Assembly: GCA_003553165.1 (NCBI GenBank)
Contig: PUOZ01000268.1
Span: 1-24,567, forward strand
Source: Thioalkalivibrio sp.
Lineage (GTDB): Bacteria > Pseudomonadota > Gammaproteobacteria > Ectothiorhodospirales > Ectothiorhodospiraceae
Length of the DNA: 24,567 bases
Direction of reading: 5' to 3'
The notes under the pieces are model-generated. The model saw only the letters and a list, made by a program, of their open reading frames with translations. It had not been told where the DNA came from and did no database searches. Position numbers and translations under genes: made by a program. Position 1 is the first letter of the stretch; each line of letters begins with the position of its first letter. Positions 24,524 to 24,567 of this stretch are shown here, in pieces.

Positions 24524-24567
24524 GGATGCATCCTCTAAACCCGTGCTGGAGACCACCGGCCTGGAAA
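24522..24567 (+). CDS. Start of a divergent ABC transporter ATPase (YbbA-like), 3' partial
   Basis: Only 15 codons are visible: MDASSKPVLETTGLE. The VLETTGLE string resembles the opening of ABC ATPases, and tesA is divergent from ybbA in E. coli and many relatives. AGGAAA at 24510-24515 gives a ribosome site 6 bases before the ATG. The start codon interlocks with that of tesA on the other strand (both within CATG at 24521-24524). The Walker motifs lie outside the window, so this rests on context and a short match. Confidence 0.55.
   Translation, partial: MDASSKPVLETTGLE

Overview
This window looks like the chromosome of a high-GC gammaproteobacterium. Its core is the gene order leuC-leuD-leuB-asd-fimV-truA-trpF-accD-folC-dedD-cvpA-purF with a LysR regulator divergent from leuC, a layout known from Pseudomonas and from Ectothiorhodospiraceae/Chromatiales relatives. 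trpB and trpA are inserted between trpF and accD. GC content, gene order and protein flavour fit an Ectothiorhodospiraceae-like organism best, but the family assignment is inference. No plasmid, phage, CRISPR or rRNA signal was seen, and there is one tRNA.

Layout. 1-1903 (+): the 3' part of a TgpA-type membrane transglutaminase, cut by the window edge. It converges on iscR (1994-2470, -), with a strong hairpin between them. 2879-13772 (-): a long leftward cluster read as EcfT-like membrane protein, truA, trpF, trpB, trpA, accD, folC, dedD, cvpA, purF and a YkuD L,D-transpeptidase. It carries probable internal promoters before trpF and dedD. 13790-16114 (-): fimV, preceded by a perfect CRP/Vfr half-site palindrome and an extended -10. 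16235-20910 (-): asd, leuB, leuD and leuC. 21275-22192 (+): a LysR regulator divergent from leuC. 22323-23009 (-): a DUF4124 secreted protein and tRNA-Arg(CCU). 23258-23593 (+): a small unknown protein. 23870-24523 (-): tesA, whose start codon interlocks with that of a divergent, YbbA-like ABC ATPase running off the right edge.

How the genes work together. The leftward block makes leucine (leuCDB), aspartate semialdehyde (asd), tryptophan (trpFBA), malonyl-CoA (accD), folates (folC) and purines (purF). It is interleaved with cell-envelope and division functions: fimV (polar hub), dedD (SPOR), cvpA and the L,D-transpeptidase. truA acts on tRNA.

The most unusual content is intergenic. A dispersed REP-like repeat, with core beginning TGTGGGAGGCGAGCCC, occurs seven times at four loci. 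All copies are in the same orientation and all lie 3' of leftward genes (L,D-transpeptidase, truA, leuD, tesA). At two loci the repeats sit inside a 230-300 bp element with matching terminal inverted repeats (AAGCTCCGCAGG...CCTGCGGAGCTT). One of these has an internal 89-bp tandem duplication. A separate 164-bp hairpin element bounded by CTAG sits exactly at the leuD stop codon and, with the REP copies, separates leuD from leuB.
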